A stretch of DNA of 64,000 nucleotides from Methylobacterium nodulans ORS 2060 (GTDB taxonomy: Bacteria; Pseudomonadota; Alphaproteobacteria; Rhizobiales; Beijerinckiaceae), in contig NC_011894.1 of assembly GCF_000022085.1 (NCBI RefSeq), positions 6,991,001 through 7,055,000 on the forward strand. The letters run 5' to 3'. Shown here one piece after another: positions 18,738 through 29,693 of this stretch. The notes beneath the pieces were generated by a model that saw only the letters and a program-made list of their open reading frames with translations, ran no database searches and was not told the origin of the DNA. Position numbers and translations under genes: made by a program. Numbering within the stretch: position 1 is the first letter of the stretch; every line of letters starts with the position of its first letter.

Positions 18738-19404
18738 GGCCGTGTCCCTCGCGCAGGAGCTGCGGCAGGCGTCCGGCCACCGCCGCCCGGATGGCGGACG
18801 CCACCGCGTCCGGGTCGGCCGCGGCGTCGATCAGGACGCAGCGCTCCGGCTCCTGGGCGGCAATGGCCCGGAAGGCCTCCCGCAGGCGCTGGTGGAAGGA
18901 CAGTGTCTCGGCCTCGAAGCGGTCCGGCCCCGGGGACGAGGCCCGCCGCCGGGCGCGGGCGAGACCGAGTTCGGGGGGGAGATCGAGGATCAGCGTGAGG
19001 TCGGGCCGGGTCGGCCCGACGACGACGCGCTCCAGCGCCGCGACCTCCTGCGGGTCGATGCCGCCGGCCGCCCCCTGATAGGCCCGGGTCGAATCCGCGA
19101 AGCGGTCGCAGAGCACCACGGCGCCGCGGGCGAGCGCGGGCCGGATCAGGGTGTTGAGATGGTCGAGACGCGCGGCCGAGAACAGCAGCGCCTCCGCGAA
19201 GGGGCCGTGGTCCTTGGCGGCGCCCGCGAGCAGCGCGGTGCGGATCTGCTCGGCCCGGGGCGATCCGCCGGGCTCGCGGGTGGTGATCACCTCCCGGTCG
19301 CCTGCCCGCAGGCGCTCGGCGAGCCTCGCGATCTGGGTCGACTTTCCGGCGCCCTCCCCGCCCTCGACGGTGATGAAGACGCCGGGCTGCGCCGTCCCGC
19401 TCAC
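18727..19404 (-). CDS. tmk: Thymidylate kinase
   Basis: A 225-residue dTMP kinase. The P-loop is FITVEGGEGAGKSTQIARLA (residues 10-29), with ITTREPGGSPRAEQIR as the DR(Y/H)/REPGG segment and VVLCDRFADSTRAYQG as the TMP-binding part. It overlaps the carboxypeptidase gene upstream by 4 bases (ATGA) and holB downstream, so the three are one transcript. Confidence 0.96.
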   Translation of the reverse strand: MSGTAQPGVFITVEGGEGAGKSTQIARLAERLRAGDREVITTREPGGSPRAEQIRTALLAGAAKDHGPFAEALLFSAARLDHLNTLIRPALARGAVVLCDRFADSTRAYQGAAGGIDPQEVAALERVVVGPTRPDLTLILDLPPELGLARARRRASSPGPDRFEAETLSFHQRLREAFRAIAAQEPERCVLIDAAADPDAVASAIRAAVAGRLPQLLREGHGHAA

Positions 19405-20612
19405 GACCGGTTCGTCAGCTTGGCGAAGGCGTCGCGCACCCAGCCGGTCCCGACCTCGATGGCCGCGTCGAGAGCGCGCTGGGTCATGGTGCCGGTGCCG
19501 ACGGCCTCGGCGGTGTAGAGGGGCATGTCGAGCACCTGCTGCTGCTGATCGCCGCGCATGATCTTGAGCCGCGCGACCTCGCGCCCCTCGGCCACCGGCG
19601 CCATGAGCGGGCCCTGGTAGACCACCCGCGCGGTGAGGCGGTCGGCCGAGCCCCGCGGCAGCAGCACCCGCACGGGCTTCTTCGCGACGAGTGCCACCTT
19701 GCCCTTCTCGCCGCCATAAGTGTCGGCCTCCGCCACGGTCTCACCGGGGGCGAAGACTTGGCGGGCCTCGAAGGCGCGGAAGCCCCAGTCGAGGAGCTTG
19801 CGGGCTTCCGCCGCCCGCTCGCGGGCAGTCTTGAGGCCGCTCACCACCATGACCAGTCGCTGGCCGTTCTGCACCGCCGAGCCCGTCAGGCCGTAGCCCG
19901 ATTCCTCCAGGTAGCCGGTCTTCAGCCCGTCCGCCCCGATATCCATGGCAAGCAGCGGGTTGCGGTTCTGCTGGCGGATCTTGTTCCAGGTGAACTCGCG
20001 CTCGGCGAAGAGCTTGTACTCCTCCGGATAGGTCTCGATCAGGTGAATGGCGAGCTTGGCGAGGTCGCGGGCCGTCACCTTCTGGTCGGGCGCCGAGTAG
20101 CCGGTGGCGTTGCGGAAGGTGGAGCGGGTCAGCCCGAGCTCGCGGGCGCGCCGGTTCATGATCTGGGCGAAATTGTCCTCGGTGCCGCCGATCGCCTCGG
20201 CGGCGGCGATGGCCGCGTCGTTGCCCGACTGCACGATGAGGCCACGCAGGAGATCCGGCAGCTTCACCTTGCTGTTGAGCTGGGCGAACATCGAGGAGCC
20301 GCCCCCGCCCGCGCCGCCGCGCCTCCAGGCATTCTCGCTGATCGGGAACTCGCTGTCCTGGTTCAGGCGGCCCTTGCGCATCTCGTCGAAGATCACCTCG
20401 ACGGTCATGAGCTTGGCCATGCTGGCGGGCGAGAACGGCTCGTCGGCGGCCTTCTCGTAGAGCACGGAGCCGGAATCGGCATCGACCAGGATCGCGTGCG
20501 GGGCCTGGCTCTGGAAGCCCTGCGCCCGTGCGGCGGCCGTGAGACAGGCGGCCAGCGCGATCCCCATCGCGAGCCGCGCGACCGCCCTACCCGCCCATGC
20601 TGCCGTCACCAT
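19401..20612 (-). CDS. D-alanyl-D-alanine carboxypeptidase (S11 family)
   Basis: About 403 residues, a penicillin-binding DD-carboxypeptidase trimming peptidoglycan stem peptides in the periplasm. The signal peptide ends near AAARAQ. Active-site motifs are SMAKLM (SxxK), SGN in LIVQSGNDAAIAAAEAIGG, and KTG in DGLKTGYLEESG. The C-terminal beta domain of PBP5-type enzymes follows. I place the start at the ATG at 20612, just before the signal peptide; an upstream in-frame ATG would add an unlikely basic stretch. Confidence 0.93.
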   Translation of the reverse strand: MVTAAWAGRAVARLAMGIALAACLTAAARAQGFQSQAPHAILVDADSGSVLYEKAADEPFSPASMAKLMTVEVIFDEMRKGRLNQDSEFPISENAWRRGGAGGGGSSMFAQLNSKVKLPDLLRGLIVQSGNDAAIAAAEAIGGTEDNFAQIMNRRARELGLTRSTFRNATGYSAPDQKVTARDLAKLAIHLIETYPEEYKLFAEREFTWNKIRQQNRNPLLAMDIGADGLKTGYLEESGYGLTGSAVQNGQRLVMVVSGLKTARERAAEARKLLDWGFRAFEARQVFAPGETVAEADTYGGEKGKVALVAKKPVRVLLPRGSADRLTARVVYQGPLMAPVAEGREVARLKIMRGDQQQQVLDMPLYTAEAVGTGTMTQRALDAAIEVGTGWVRDAFAKLTNRS

Positions 20613-20697
20613 GCCGCCACCGTCCCGATTGCCCGTCCGGCGGCCACTCTGACGCTCCGGCCGGGGTGGTGCAACCGCGGCGGATCCGCCGCCTCGC

Positions 20698-21894
20698 TCA
20701 GAGCATATCCGCGACGCGGGCACGCGGCGCTGCGGCCGAATGCGTCTTGCGCGCGCCCGCCCCGCCGCCGTCGAACCGGGCGGTCAGGCTGCGGCCCGCT
20801 CCGGGCCGGCCGGGCGGGACCGGATGAGCGCCGCCGAGCTGGAGGGGCGCCGAGAGAGGCAGCGGCGCGGCGCGGCGCGGGGGCGCCGGAGCCGGTCCGG
20901 TCCGGCCCGCGGGCTGCGCCGCCGCGAGCATGGCCTGGGCCAGGGCGCTGCGGTCCTTGGCGACGACGATGGGCTTGGCGGCGACCATGGATCTGGCGGC
21001 CGCCGCCGGCTGCGGCGCGGGCGCGCTGCGCGGTGGCGCCTCGGCGACCCGGATGGGGGCCGGGCGCGGGGCCGGTGCGGGACGGAGCGGGGCTTCGGCC
21101 ACCCGCACGGGCGCCGGCATCACCCGCGGACGCTCCACCACCGGAGTGACGGGCGTCGGCTCGGGCTCGGGCCGCCGGAAGGCGAAGGGCTTCGCCTCCT
21201 CGCCGGCGTCGGCCACCATCAGGTTGGCGCCGAAGGGGCCTCCCGCAGGGCGCCCGTCGGTGCGCAGGGTCGCCATCAGCTTGCGGTCGTCGCTGCCCGC
21301 CACCGAGGCCTTGCCGAGATACTCCACCCGGACCCGGGTCGTGCCGCGGCGATGGAACTCCAGCGCCTCGGCCACCCGCTCCGACACGTCCATCAGGCGG
21401 CCGGCATGATAGGGGCCGCGATCGTTCACACGCACCACCATCGAGTGGCCGTTGGCGAGGTTGGTGACGCGGGCGTAGCTCGGCAGCGGCAGGGTCGGAT
21501 GGGCGGCGGCCACCGAGAAACGGTCGAACACCTCGCCGTTAGCGGTCATCCGCCCATGGAAGGCGGTGCCGTACCAGGAGGCGAGCCCCTCGCGGACATA
21601 GCCGCGCGGGTCCTCGCGCGGGACATAAGTGTGACCGGCGACCATGTAGGGCTTGCCGACCATGGCGCGGCCGCCGCCCTTCGGAATCGGATCGTTCTCG
21701 CCGTAGAGGCGCGGGCTCGGGGCGACCCCGTATTTCGGGTCGATCTGGCGGCCGCTCCGCGCGGCCGTGGTGGTGGGGTGCGGGGTGCCCGCGCAATTGG
21801 CCGTGAGGAGCGCCACGCCGGCCACTGCCGCGAGCCGCAGGGCTCCCGCTGCGCTGCCGGATGCGATCAAGCCGCCCTTCGAGGATCCCGCCAT
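20698..21894 (-). CDS. rlpA: RlpA-like septal-ring protein (double-psi beta-barrel)
   Basis: A 398-residue exported protein with a hydrophobic leader (LRLAAVAGVALLTANC; a cysteine lies at a lipobox-like place but the motif TANC is not canonical). Residues about 70-180 hold the RlpA double-psi barrel: EGLASWYGTAFHGRMTANGE, then VTNLANGHSMVVRVNDRGPY with catalytic-type Asp, and AGRLMDVSERVAEALEF. The second half is proline/alanine-rich and low in complexity. It lacks a clear SPOR domain. It lies 86 bases upstream of the carboxypeptidase gene on the same strand, consistent with shared cell-wall work. Confidence 0.88.
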   Translation of the reverse strand: MAGSSKGGLIASGSAAGALRLAAVAGVALLTANCAGTPHPTTTAARSGRQIDPKYGVAPSPRLYGENDPIPKGGGRAMVGKPYMVAGHTYVPREDPRGYVREGLASWYGTAFHGRMTANGEVFDRFSVAAAHPTLPLPSYARVTNLANGHSMVVRVNDRGPYHAGRLMDVSERVAEALEFHRRGTTRVRVEYLGKASVAGSDDRKLMATLRTDGRPAGGPFGANLMVADAGEEAKPFAFRRPEPEPTPVTPVVERPRVMPAPVRVAEAPLRPAPAPRPAPIRVAEAPPRSAPAPQPAAAARSMVAAKPIVVAKDRSALAQAMLAAAQPAGRTGPAPAPPRRAAPLPLSAPLQLGGAHPVPPGRPGAGRSLTARFDGGGAGARKTHSAAAPRARVADML

Positions 21895-22296
21895 CGTCCT
21901 TCCGGTTCCCGCCTGCCGCCCTCGCCGCCGCCCGGTTTCGCCCCGGACCTGTCGCGGCCTTAAGCCGCCGCCGGGGGGCAACGGCATTCACCGCCAAGCT
22001 GGCGCGTCTTCGTGAAGGAAGGCTTGACGGGGCGCGGAGTCAAACGGCGGGACGGCTCTGCGGCCGTGCCCGAGGACAATCCTCCAAGTCCTTGGCGTGT
22101 CGGGCAGATCGGGTCGAGGCGGTTGGCCCGCGGCGGCGCCGGCGCTCCTCGCGCCGGCCCTGAGGACAATCACGCAAGTCATTGAGATGACGCGCCGATC
22201 CCAGGAAGCAGGCGGGCCCGGTCAGGCGTGGACTCGGCCCACAGCTTTGTCGGCCGGCCGGCCGTCCCAGAGTCGCCGGGTCCGCGCGAGGCCGGG
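21895..22296. other. Intergenic region upstream of rlpA
   Basis: About 400 bases with no convincing gene on either strand. It contains two similar GAGGACAATC-C-CAAGTC stretches (near 22072 and 22162), about 90 bases apart, the first followed by cttggcgtgtc and the second by attgagatga. They may be a short diverged direct repeat. No clear promoter was recognised. Confidence 0.4.
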
Positions 22297-22437
22297 CTAC
22301 TCCGCGCCCTCCGCCTCGTCGGAACTCGCGGGGGCGAGCCGGACCCAGGCGTCGAGAGCCCAGCGGATGCCGTGACCGGCCAGCACCGCGAGCACCATCG
22401 CGCCGCCGAGGTTCAGGAACAGGGATGTGTCCGCCAT
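22297..22437 (-). CDS. Small single-span membrane protein, 46 residues
   Basis: A short frame starting MADTSLFLNLGGAMVLAVLA, with a hydrophobic stretch of about 14 residues, followed by HGIRWALDAWVRLAPASS and an acidic tail EAEGAE. GAGG lies eight bases before the ATG. A perfect 19-base palindrome sits 54 bases upstream, suggesting a regulated promoter. Family not recognised; its size makes the call moderate. Confidence 0.5.
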   Translation of the reverse strand: MADTSLFLNLGGAMVLAVLAGHGIRWALDAWVRLAPASSDEAEGAE

Positions 22438-22490
22438 GGGCCAGCCTCGCTACAGGGCAGCCAGTGGAGCGGCGGAGGCGGCGGGACACC

Positions 22491-22509
22491 AGTGTCGCGT
22501 CGCGACACT
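22491..22509. promoter_or_regulatory. Perfect 19-base palindrome, probable operator
   Basis: AGTGTCGCGTCGCGACACT is a perfect dyad with 9-base arms around one central T. Its size and form are those of a homodimeric repressor site (TetR/MarR type). It lies 54-72 bases upstream of the start of the small membrane protein gene at 22437. No regulator gene is adjacent, so the cognate protein would be encoded elsewhere. Confidence 0.5.
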
Positions 22510-22872
22510 CGGCGGCGATCCCGTCGGATCCGGCCCTCCCGGCAGCCGATCCGCCGCCACTGTGGCAGAAAGGTCCTGCACGGCGATGTGCGCCGGCTCA
22601 CGCCCCGCCAGCCGGCGGCGAGCCCGGACAGCCTGGCGCAGCCGCCCGCGCACTGCGGAATCCGCGAGCCTTCTCAGGCCGATACGCGAGGTTGCGCTGA
22701 CGCTGCATGAGCGCGCTCGGCGGCGGAGTGCTTCGCCGGCGCAGTCGCCGGGACGCGGCGCGCCGCATCCCGGACCCGCGCATGAGTTCGCCACCGGCCG
22801 AGCCGGCCCTGATGGCGGAAGCCGGCTGCAAGTGCGCCCCCCATGGTGCGCCCCCATGGCAGCCCCACCGGC

Positions 22873-23021
22873 CCTCATGCTGAGGTGCTGGCGATCGAAG
22901 ATCGCGCGGGCGGCCTCGAAGCACCCCTGAACGTTCGTCCAAGATCAGGGTGGGCAGGAGCACCGGTCCGGCGTGCTTCGAGGCTGAGCGATCTTCGATC
23001 GCCCAGCACCTCAGCATGAGG
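22873..23021. repeat. Large imperfect palindromic repeat (REP-like)
   Basis: About 149 bases. The left arm CCTCATGCTGAGGTGCTGG-CGATCGAAGATCGC and the inner GCCTCGAAGCAC recur as the inverse in the right arm (23021 going back), with only a few mismatches and a roughly 40-base centre. The transcript could fold into a long hairpin. CCTCATGCTGAGG-type repeats are abundant in Methylobacterium and related genomes. The intergenic stretch 22438-23111 holds nothing else that I can support. Confidence 0.8.
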
Positions 23022-23111
23022 AGCGGGGCGGCTTCCACGCAGCTCGATTTCGCTTTGGGACAAAGCGCCAGGGCTTTGAATTGACGCGGCTTTTGCCGGC
23101 CGTAGGCGCTT

Positions 23112-23360
23112 TCAGCTCCGCCGCTGCGCCTTCACGTAGCCGGCGATGGCGGCCTGGCAGGGCTGCGACAGCTTGGCCTTGTTCTGCTTGAAGCAGGCCC
23201 GCACCTCCGGGCCGTCCGGCGGGAAGTTGCCGCAATAGGTCAGGTAATCGCCAGTGCAGTACTGCTTCAGGGCGGCGCGATCCGGCGCGGGCGTCTGCTG
23301 GGGCGACGCCAAGGCACAGGTCGACGTCAGGGCGAGGGCGAAAGCGGTGCGGTAGAGCAC
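23112..23360 (-). CDS. Small exported cysteine-containing protein
   Basis: About 82 residues. Signal peptide VLYRTAFALALTSTCALA, then a mature part with spaced cysteines: LKQYCTGDYLTYCGNFPPDG, EVRACFKQNKAKLSQPC, a pattern seen in small alphaproteobacterial cysteine-rich-repeat proteins. The start is the GTG at 23360, eight bases after GGAG; upstream in-frame ATG starts would place a non-signal extension before the leader. Function unknown; the cysteines probably form disulfides in the periplasm. Confidence 0.65.
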   Translation of the reverse strand: MLYRTAFALALTSTCALASPQQTPAPDRAALKQYCTGDYLTYCGNFPPDGPEVRACFKQNKAKLSQPCQAAIAGYVKAQRRS

Positions 23361-23530
23361 GGCGAGAACTCCAGTACGAACCCGATCCAGCCGGGCGGCG
23401 CGGTGAGAGCAGAGGATCGCGTCCGCAATGGGGTAGCTTGGCCGCACGGGCCCCGTCGCCGGACGTCCCGCCGCCGGACCTGGAGGCCGGACCCGGAGAC
23501 GGGGCCGAACTCGGCGGCGGGGCCGCCCGG

Positions 23531-23965
23531 TCAGGTCCGCCAGGGATGGCCGGGCAGCTCCGTCTCGCCGATCGCCCGCGCGCCCGCCTCGGCCACCGCG
23601 TGGTCGTTCTCCACGGTCGAGCCGCTGACGCCGATCGCGCCCGACATCACCCCGTCCTTGTCGACGATCGGAATCCCGCCCGGGAAGGTGATGAGCCCGT
23701 CATTCGAGTGCTCGATCCCGTAGAGCGGGCCGCCCGGCTGCGACAATGCCCCGATCTGTCCGGTGGGCATGCCGAAGAACAGGGCGGTCTTGGCCTTCTT
23801 CTGGGCGATGTCGATGGACCCGACCCAGGCGTCGTCCATCCGGTAGAAGGCCTTGAGGTTGCCGCCGGAATCGACGACGGCGATGCACATCTGAGTGCCA
23901 ATCGCTTCCGCCTTCGCGCGCGCGGCCTCGATCGCCTGCTGGGCTTCCTTGATCGTGACGTGCAT
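23531..23965 (-). CDS. GlcG/HbpS-family (haem-degrading-like domain) protein
   Basis: A 144-residue single-domain protein of the GlcG/HbpS type: [74 protein letters not shown] and a C-terminal [12 protein letters not shown]. Members bind small cofactors such as haem or act beside glycolate and propanediol genes. Stand-alone here, with no neighbour that fixes the role. Confidence 0.88.
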   Translation of the reverse strand: MHVTIKEAQQAIEAARAKAEAIGTQMCIAVVDSGGNLKAFYRMDDAWVGSIDIAQKKAKTALFFGMPTGQIGALSQPGGPLYGIEHSNDGLITFPGGIPIVDKDGVMSGAIGVSGSTVENDHAVAEAGARAIGETELPGHPWRT

Positions 23966-24087
23966 GCGTCCACTCCCATAACGCCTTGCCGCGCGGTCGT
24001 CGGGACCGGCGGCCCGTAGAGGTTATAGAGTGAACGCGGCGGCGGAGGATGCGCAGCGCCGTCCGCCATTCGGGCAAGGTGGCACCG

Positions 24088-24714
24088 TCAGGGCCGGCGG
24101 TAGACCCAGACGCGGGCCGGCGGCAGGTTCAGCCAGACCTTGTTCGAGCGGCTCGCCGTGTAGTCGGAGGAGCGCGCCGGGATCGGCGGCACGACCGCGT
24201 AGGTGAACTGCACGAAGGGCGCGTTCGGCTGCATCAGATCATGCGCCTCCTGGAGCAGGTCCAGGCGCCGCTCCAGGGGCTTGGTAAAGAGCGGCAGGCT
24301 CGAGATGGTGGCGCAGGCCGGCTCCGTCACGATGTCCCGCAGGGTCTCGCGCATCCGGTAGGCGTCGCCGCGCAGGATCGTGGCGCGCGGGAAGCGGCGA
24401 CGCAGCAGCTCGCAGAAATCGGGATTGTACTCGACGAGGACGAGGCGCTCCTGCTCGATGCCCCGCCGCACCAGCGCGTCCGTCACCGGGCCGGTGCCCG
24501 GGCCGAGCTCGATCACCGGCCCCGGCAGCCGCGGGTCGACATAGGAGGCCATGGTACGGGCGAGCAACCGTCCGGAAGGGGTCACTGCCCCGGTCACGAG
24601 AGGCCGCTCGAACCAGGAGCGCAGGAAACGCGCCTCGTCCTCGAACAGGTCGCGCCGCGGCGCGGTGCGGGACAGGGCGAGGGCTTTCGCGCTGGATCGG
24701 CGGGGCAAGGGCAA
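24088..24714 (-). CDS. SAM-dependent methyltransferase, PmtA-like (phospholipid N-methyltransferase)
   Basis: A 208-residue class I methyltransferase. The SAM loop is PVIELGPGTGPVTDALVRRG, the acidic strand end is LVLVEYNPDFCELL, and ATISSLPLFTKP takes the place of the catalytic strand IV. The N-terminal FLRSWFERPLVTGAVTPSGRLLARTMASYV and the SSLP-type motif are characteristic of PmtA enzymes that make phosphatidylcholine from phosphatidylethanolamine in alphaproteobacteria. Related rRNA-dimethylase-like proteins share this form, so the substrate is inferred. Confidence 0.75.
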   Translation of the reverse strand: MPLPRRSSAKALALSRTAPRRDLFEDEARFLRSWFERPLVTGAVTPSGRLLARTMASYVDPRLPGPVIELGPGTGPVTDALVRRGIEQERLVLVEYNPDFCELLRRRFPRATILRGDAYRMRETLRDIVTEPACATISSLPLFTKPLERRLDLLQEAHDLMQPNAPFVQFTYAVVPPIPARSSDYTASRSNKVWLNLPPARVWVYRRP

Positions 24715-24885
24715 GACGGCGGACCCTTAAATCACGCGGACGATTGAGAAACGGCTCTCGACCAAAGGGGCGCGGCCGTCAAGCCTGGAGCCGGCTTGAG
24801 AATTCGACTCCGGCGCCGGAGGGCGCTTTCCCGCAGGGCCGCGCGTGAAACGCGCGTCAAGCCCCCCGGTTCATGGCCGATCGCC

Positions 24886-26052
24886 TCAGGCGCGCCCGGA
24901 CCCGCTCAGGCCGTCGAAGAACTCCTTCACCCGCGAGAAGAAGCCGGCGCTCTCCGGATGGTTGTCGGCCTGGCTGCCGTGCTGGTCGAACTCCTGCAGG
25001 AGCTCGCGCTGGCGCTTGGTGAGGTTCTGGGGCGTCTCGACGAAGACCTGGATGTAGAGGTCGCCGACGTCGCGCGAGCGCAGCACCGGCATGCCCTTGC
25101 CCTTCAGGCGGAACTGCTTGTTGGTCTGGGTCCCGGCCGGGATCCGCACGGTGGTGTGCGAGCCGTCGATCACCGGCACGGTGATCTCGCCCGACAGCGC
25201 CGCCGTTACCATGGAGATCGGCACGCGGCAGAACAGGTCGGCCCCGTCGCGCTGGAAGAACGGATGGGGCTTGATCGACAGGAAGATGTAGAGGTCGCCC
25301 GCCGGCCCCCCGCGCAGGCCCGACTCGCCCTCGCCGGCGAGCCGGATGCGCAGGCCGTCGTCGACGCCCGCCGGCACGTTGACCGAGAGCGTGCGCTCCC
25401 GGGTGACCCGGCCGGCGCCGCCGCAGGCCGTGCAGGGATCGTCGATGATCTCGCCCCGGCCATGGCAGTTCGGGCAGGTCCGCTCGATGGCGAAGAACCC
25501 CTGGGCGGCCCGCACCCGGCCATAGCCGCCGCAGGTCGGGCAGGTGCGGGGCTTCGAGCCGGCCTTGGCGCCCGAGCCCGCGCAGACCTCGCAGGTGACG
25601 GAGGTGGGCAGCCGGATCGTCTCGGTCTTGCCCGTGAAGGCCTCCTCCAGCGTGATCTCCAGGTTGTAGCGCAGATCCGCACCGCGCTCCCGGCCGCCGG
25701 CGCGGCCGCCCCGGGCGCCGGCCGCGCCGCCCGCCCGGGCATCGCCGAAGAAGGTGTCGAAGATGTCCGACATGAAGTCGCCGAAGTCGGCGCCGAAGCC
25801 CGGCCCGCCCGGTCCCCCCGCGCCTTGCGAGAAGGCGGCATGGCCGAAACGGTCGTAGGCGGCGCGCTTCTGGCCGTCCGAGAGCGTCTGGTAGGCCTCG
25901 TTGACCTCCTTGAACTTGATCTCGGCTTCCTTGTCTCCCGGGTTCCGGTCGGGGTGGTAGGCCATGGCGAGCTTGCGGAAGGCCGATTTCAGCTCGCCCT
26001 CGCCCGCCGTCCTGGCGACGCCCAGCACCTCGTAATAGTCGCGCTTCGACAT
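24886..26052 (-). CDS. dnaJ: Chaperone protein DnaJ
   Basis: A 388-residue full-length DnaJ (Hsp40) co-chaperone. J-domain: [20 protein letters not shown] with HPD at [12 protein letters not shown], then a Gly-rich linker rich in Ala/Arg/Gly. The zinc domain has four CxxCxGxG motifs: [34 protein letters not shown]-terminal substrate-binding barrel follows. The ATG at 26052 begins directly at the J domain. It lies downstream of dnaK on the same strand, separated by 305 bases holding a hairpin and a dispersed repeat. Confidence 0.97.
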   Translation of the reverse strand: MSKRDYYEVLGVARTAGEGELKSAFRKLAMAYHPDRNPGDKEAEIKFKEVNEAYQTLSDGQKRAAYDRFGHAAFSQGAGGPGGPGFGADFGDFMSDIFDTFFGDARAGGAAGARGGRAGGRERGADLRYNLEITLEEAFTGKTETIRLPTSVTCEVCAGSGAKAGSKPRTCPTCGGYGRVRAAQGFFAIERTCPNCHGRGEIIDDPCTACGGAGRVTRERTLSVNVPAGVDDGLRIRLAGEGESGLRGGPAGDLYIFLSIKPHPFFQRDGADLFCRVPISMVTAALSGEITVPVIDGSHTTVRIPAGTQTNKQFRLKGKGMPVLRSRDVGDLYIQVFVETPQNLTKRQRELLQEFDQHGSQADNHPESAGFFSRVKEFFDGLSGSGRA

Positions 26053-26151
26053 TCCCCGTCGCCCTCGCCCCTCCGGGCCTGAACCCTTAGGCCATACGCG
26101 CACGGCCCCCGCCGCCTCGGGCGCCGGGGACCGTGCCGGTCTTATCCGCTG

Positions 26152-26303
26152 ATACCAACGGCCCAGGCTGCTGGCGCAGCGGGTGCTGCCGCATCGGGCC
26201 GTTGACCCATCTCGAATTTTCGACACCAAGCCAAAGGCTTCATCAGAGGCTTGGCGAGAATCCGAGACCGGAACCAACGGTCCTTTTCAAGGCCCGTTGG
26301 TAT
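26152..26303 (-). repeat. Dispersed repeat family C, copy 1 (inverted relative to copy at 35256)
   Basis: A 152-base element flanked by ATACCAACGG / CCGTTGGTAT. Read on the minus strand it matches 35256-35401 along its whole length: CATACCAAC...GACCGTTGGTT, TCTCG.ATT.TCGCCAAG, GGCTTGG.GTCGA, TCGAGATGG.TC.ACGGCCC and the final GGGCC. It lies between dnaK and dnaJ. No transposase is encoded, so it is a mobilised non-autonomous repeat. Confidence 0.7.
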
Positions 26304-26317
26304 GACGCAAGAATCGC

Positions 26318-26345
26318 GCGCGGCCGGGGCGAACCCCGGCCGCGC
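26318..26345 (-). terminator. Strong GC hairpin downstream of dnaK
   Basis: A perfect 12-base stem, GCGCGGCCGGGG / CCCCGGCCGCGC, with a 4-base loop, begins 13 bases after the dnaK stop. The minus strand continues with a modestly T-containing stretch (gcgattcttg). This is probably a partial terminator or mRNA stabiliser that lets dnaJ be made at a lower level than dnaK. Confidence 0.65.
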
Positions 26346-26357
26346 CGGACCCGAGGA

Positions 26358-28271
<1,914 letters not shown>

Positions 28272-28616
28272 GGTGGGATCCCTCGTTGGTGTTTTTTAAG
28301 CAGACCGCCGAGCCCCGAAGCAGCTCGGCCCATGGTGCTACAGGTGACGAAAATCGTTCAGCCGGGCGGGATCCGTCCAGACCTCGGGGGGATGAGGGTC
28401 GATGGCGGCGCCCGCGCCGGACGCGATATAAGAACGCCGTGATAGGCTCGCAAGGCGAAGCCCCGCCGCGGCGAGACGGCCCGCCCGCGTATCGCCCCGT
28501 CAACCCGAATTCCCGTTTCCGGCCAAGGCGCCACGAGAATGTTGCGGCCTTGCCACGTCCGCGCCACGTCGCGCATGGTAATGTCGGTCTTCGCGCGTTT
28601 CGCCTGTTGGAGCCTG
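28272..28616. other. Divergent intergenic region between dnaK and an exported protein
   Basis: 345 bases. It carries the RpoH-like promoter of dnaK (28424-28454) and a roughly 150-base dnaK leader that contains the short palindrome CCGAGC...GCTCGG near 28299. No promoter for the rightward gene could be picked out. Confidence 0.5.
28424..28454 (-). promoter_or_regulatory. Heat-shock (RpoH-type) promoter of dnaK
   Basis: On the minus strand CTTG (28451-28454), an 18-base spacer, then CTTATATCG (28424-28432). This closely fits the alphaproteobacterial RpoH consensus CTTG-N17/18-CYTATNT. Transcription would start about 145 bases before the dnaK ATG. Confidence 0.65.
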
Positions 28617-29561
28617 ATGCCCCCGACCCGCCTCCTCCTCGCCCTCGCGGTGGCGGTCCTGCCCGCCCCGGCCTCGGCCCAGTCCTTCTTCGAGGAGCTG
28701 TTCGGCATCGGACGGGCGGCCCGGCCACCCGCGCAGCCCGCGCCCCGGGTCGCCCCGCCCGGCGCGCCGGTCGACGTGCCCCCGGCGGAGCCCCGCCCGG
28801 CCGCCCCGCCTCCGCCGCCGAAGCCCGTGGTGATCCGGGCGCCGAACGACGACAGCGCCATCGGCCAGGACCTGCAGCAGAACGGGGCCGCGGGCTCCCT
28901 GCGGCTCGAACGGGCGCAGGGCGGCGGGCTCACCGCCCGCATCACCCTCCAGGGCACCAAGGTCTCGCAGCCGACGGAATCCTGCCGCGTCCCCCTCAAC
29001 ACCGGGGCTCCGCTCCCCCTGGCCGATCAGGGCCGGCCGAACGGCGTGACCCGACTCGCCTCCTCCGATCCGGTCTGTCCGCTGCGGATGGAGATCCTGG
29101 AGGGCAGCGTGCTGGTCACGCCGCTGACCGAGCCCGATATCTGCGTCTTCCAGGCGGCGGATTGCGCCACCACCCCGAAGGGCCTGTGGGGACCCGGCGC
29201 CGCCGCGCTGGTGCCGCGCGCCCAGGAATTCGACACCGCCCGCGGCGCCGCCGACCGGGCCGTGCGTGAGAACTACAAGGTGATGACGCAGCGCGCCAAG
29301 CGCGAGGACGTCCGCCCCATCGTCGCCGAGCAGGCGGCCTTCTCGTCCGACCGGGAGCAGATGTGCCGCGCCTATGCGCGCGAGGGTGTACATGGCTTCT
29401 GCCACCTGCGCTTCACGGAGGGCCGGGTGCTCTCCCTCGCCACGCGGCTCGGCCTCAGCACGAGCGCGGCCCCGACCGCGAGCAATGCCCCGCGCGCGCC
29501 CCGGCGCCGTCCTCCGCCCGTGGAGGGCATGAATCCGGGCTTCGATCCGCAGCAGGAGTGA
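28617..29561 (+). CDS. Exported proline-rich hypothetical protein
   Basis: A 314-residue protein: signal peptide MPPTRLLLALAVAVLPAPASA, a Pro/Ala-rich linker (residues about 35-80), then a globular part with several cysteines (ESCRVPLN, SSDPVCPLRMEIL, EPDICVFQAADCATTPKGLWGP, MCRAYAREGVHGFCHLRF), suggesting periplasmic disulfides. The ATG at 28617 follows GGAG; an in-frame ATG at 28581 is possible. Family not recognised. Confidence 0.7.
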   Translation: MPPTRLLLALAVAVLPAPASAQSFFEELFGIGRAARPPAQPAPRVAPPGAPVDVPPAEPRPAAPPPPPKPVVIRAPNDDSAIGQDLQQNGAAGSLRLERAQGGGLTARITLQGTKVSQPTESCRVPLNTGAPLPLADQGRPNGVTRLASSDPVCPLRMEILEGSVLVTPLTEPDICVFQAADCATTPKGLWGPGAAALVPRAQEFDTARGAADRAVRENYKVMTQRAKREDVRPIVAEQAAFSSDREQMCRAYAREGVHGFCHLRFTEGRVLSLATRLGLSTSAAPTASNAPRAPRRRPPPVEGMNPGFDPQQE

Positions 29562-29693
29562 TCCGGTTTCCGGATGATGGTTCGGAGAGCGGATCATCGA
29601 GCCTGCGCGGCACCTGAAGCCGGCATCCGCCCGACGCGTCCAGCGACGATCATCGATCGGCCCGCCCGGCGTCACCTCGTCCGCTCCCCCCTG

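Noticed and set aside
24049..24747. Open frame opposite the PmtA-like methyltransferase
   Set aside because: Arg/Gln/Gly-rich antisense shadow.
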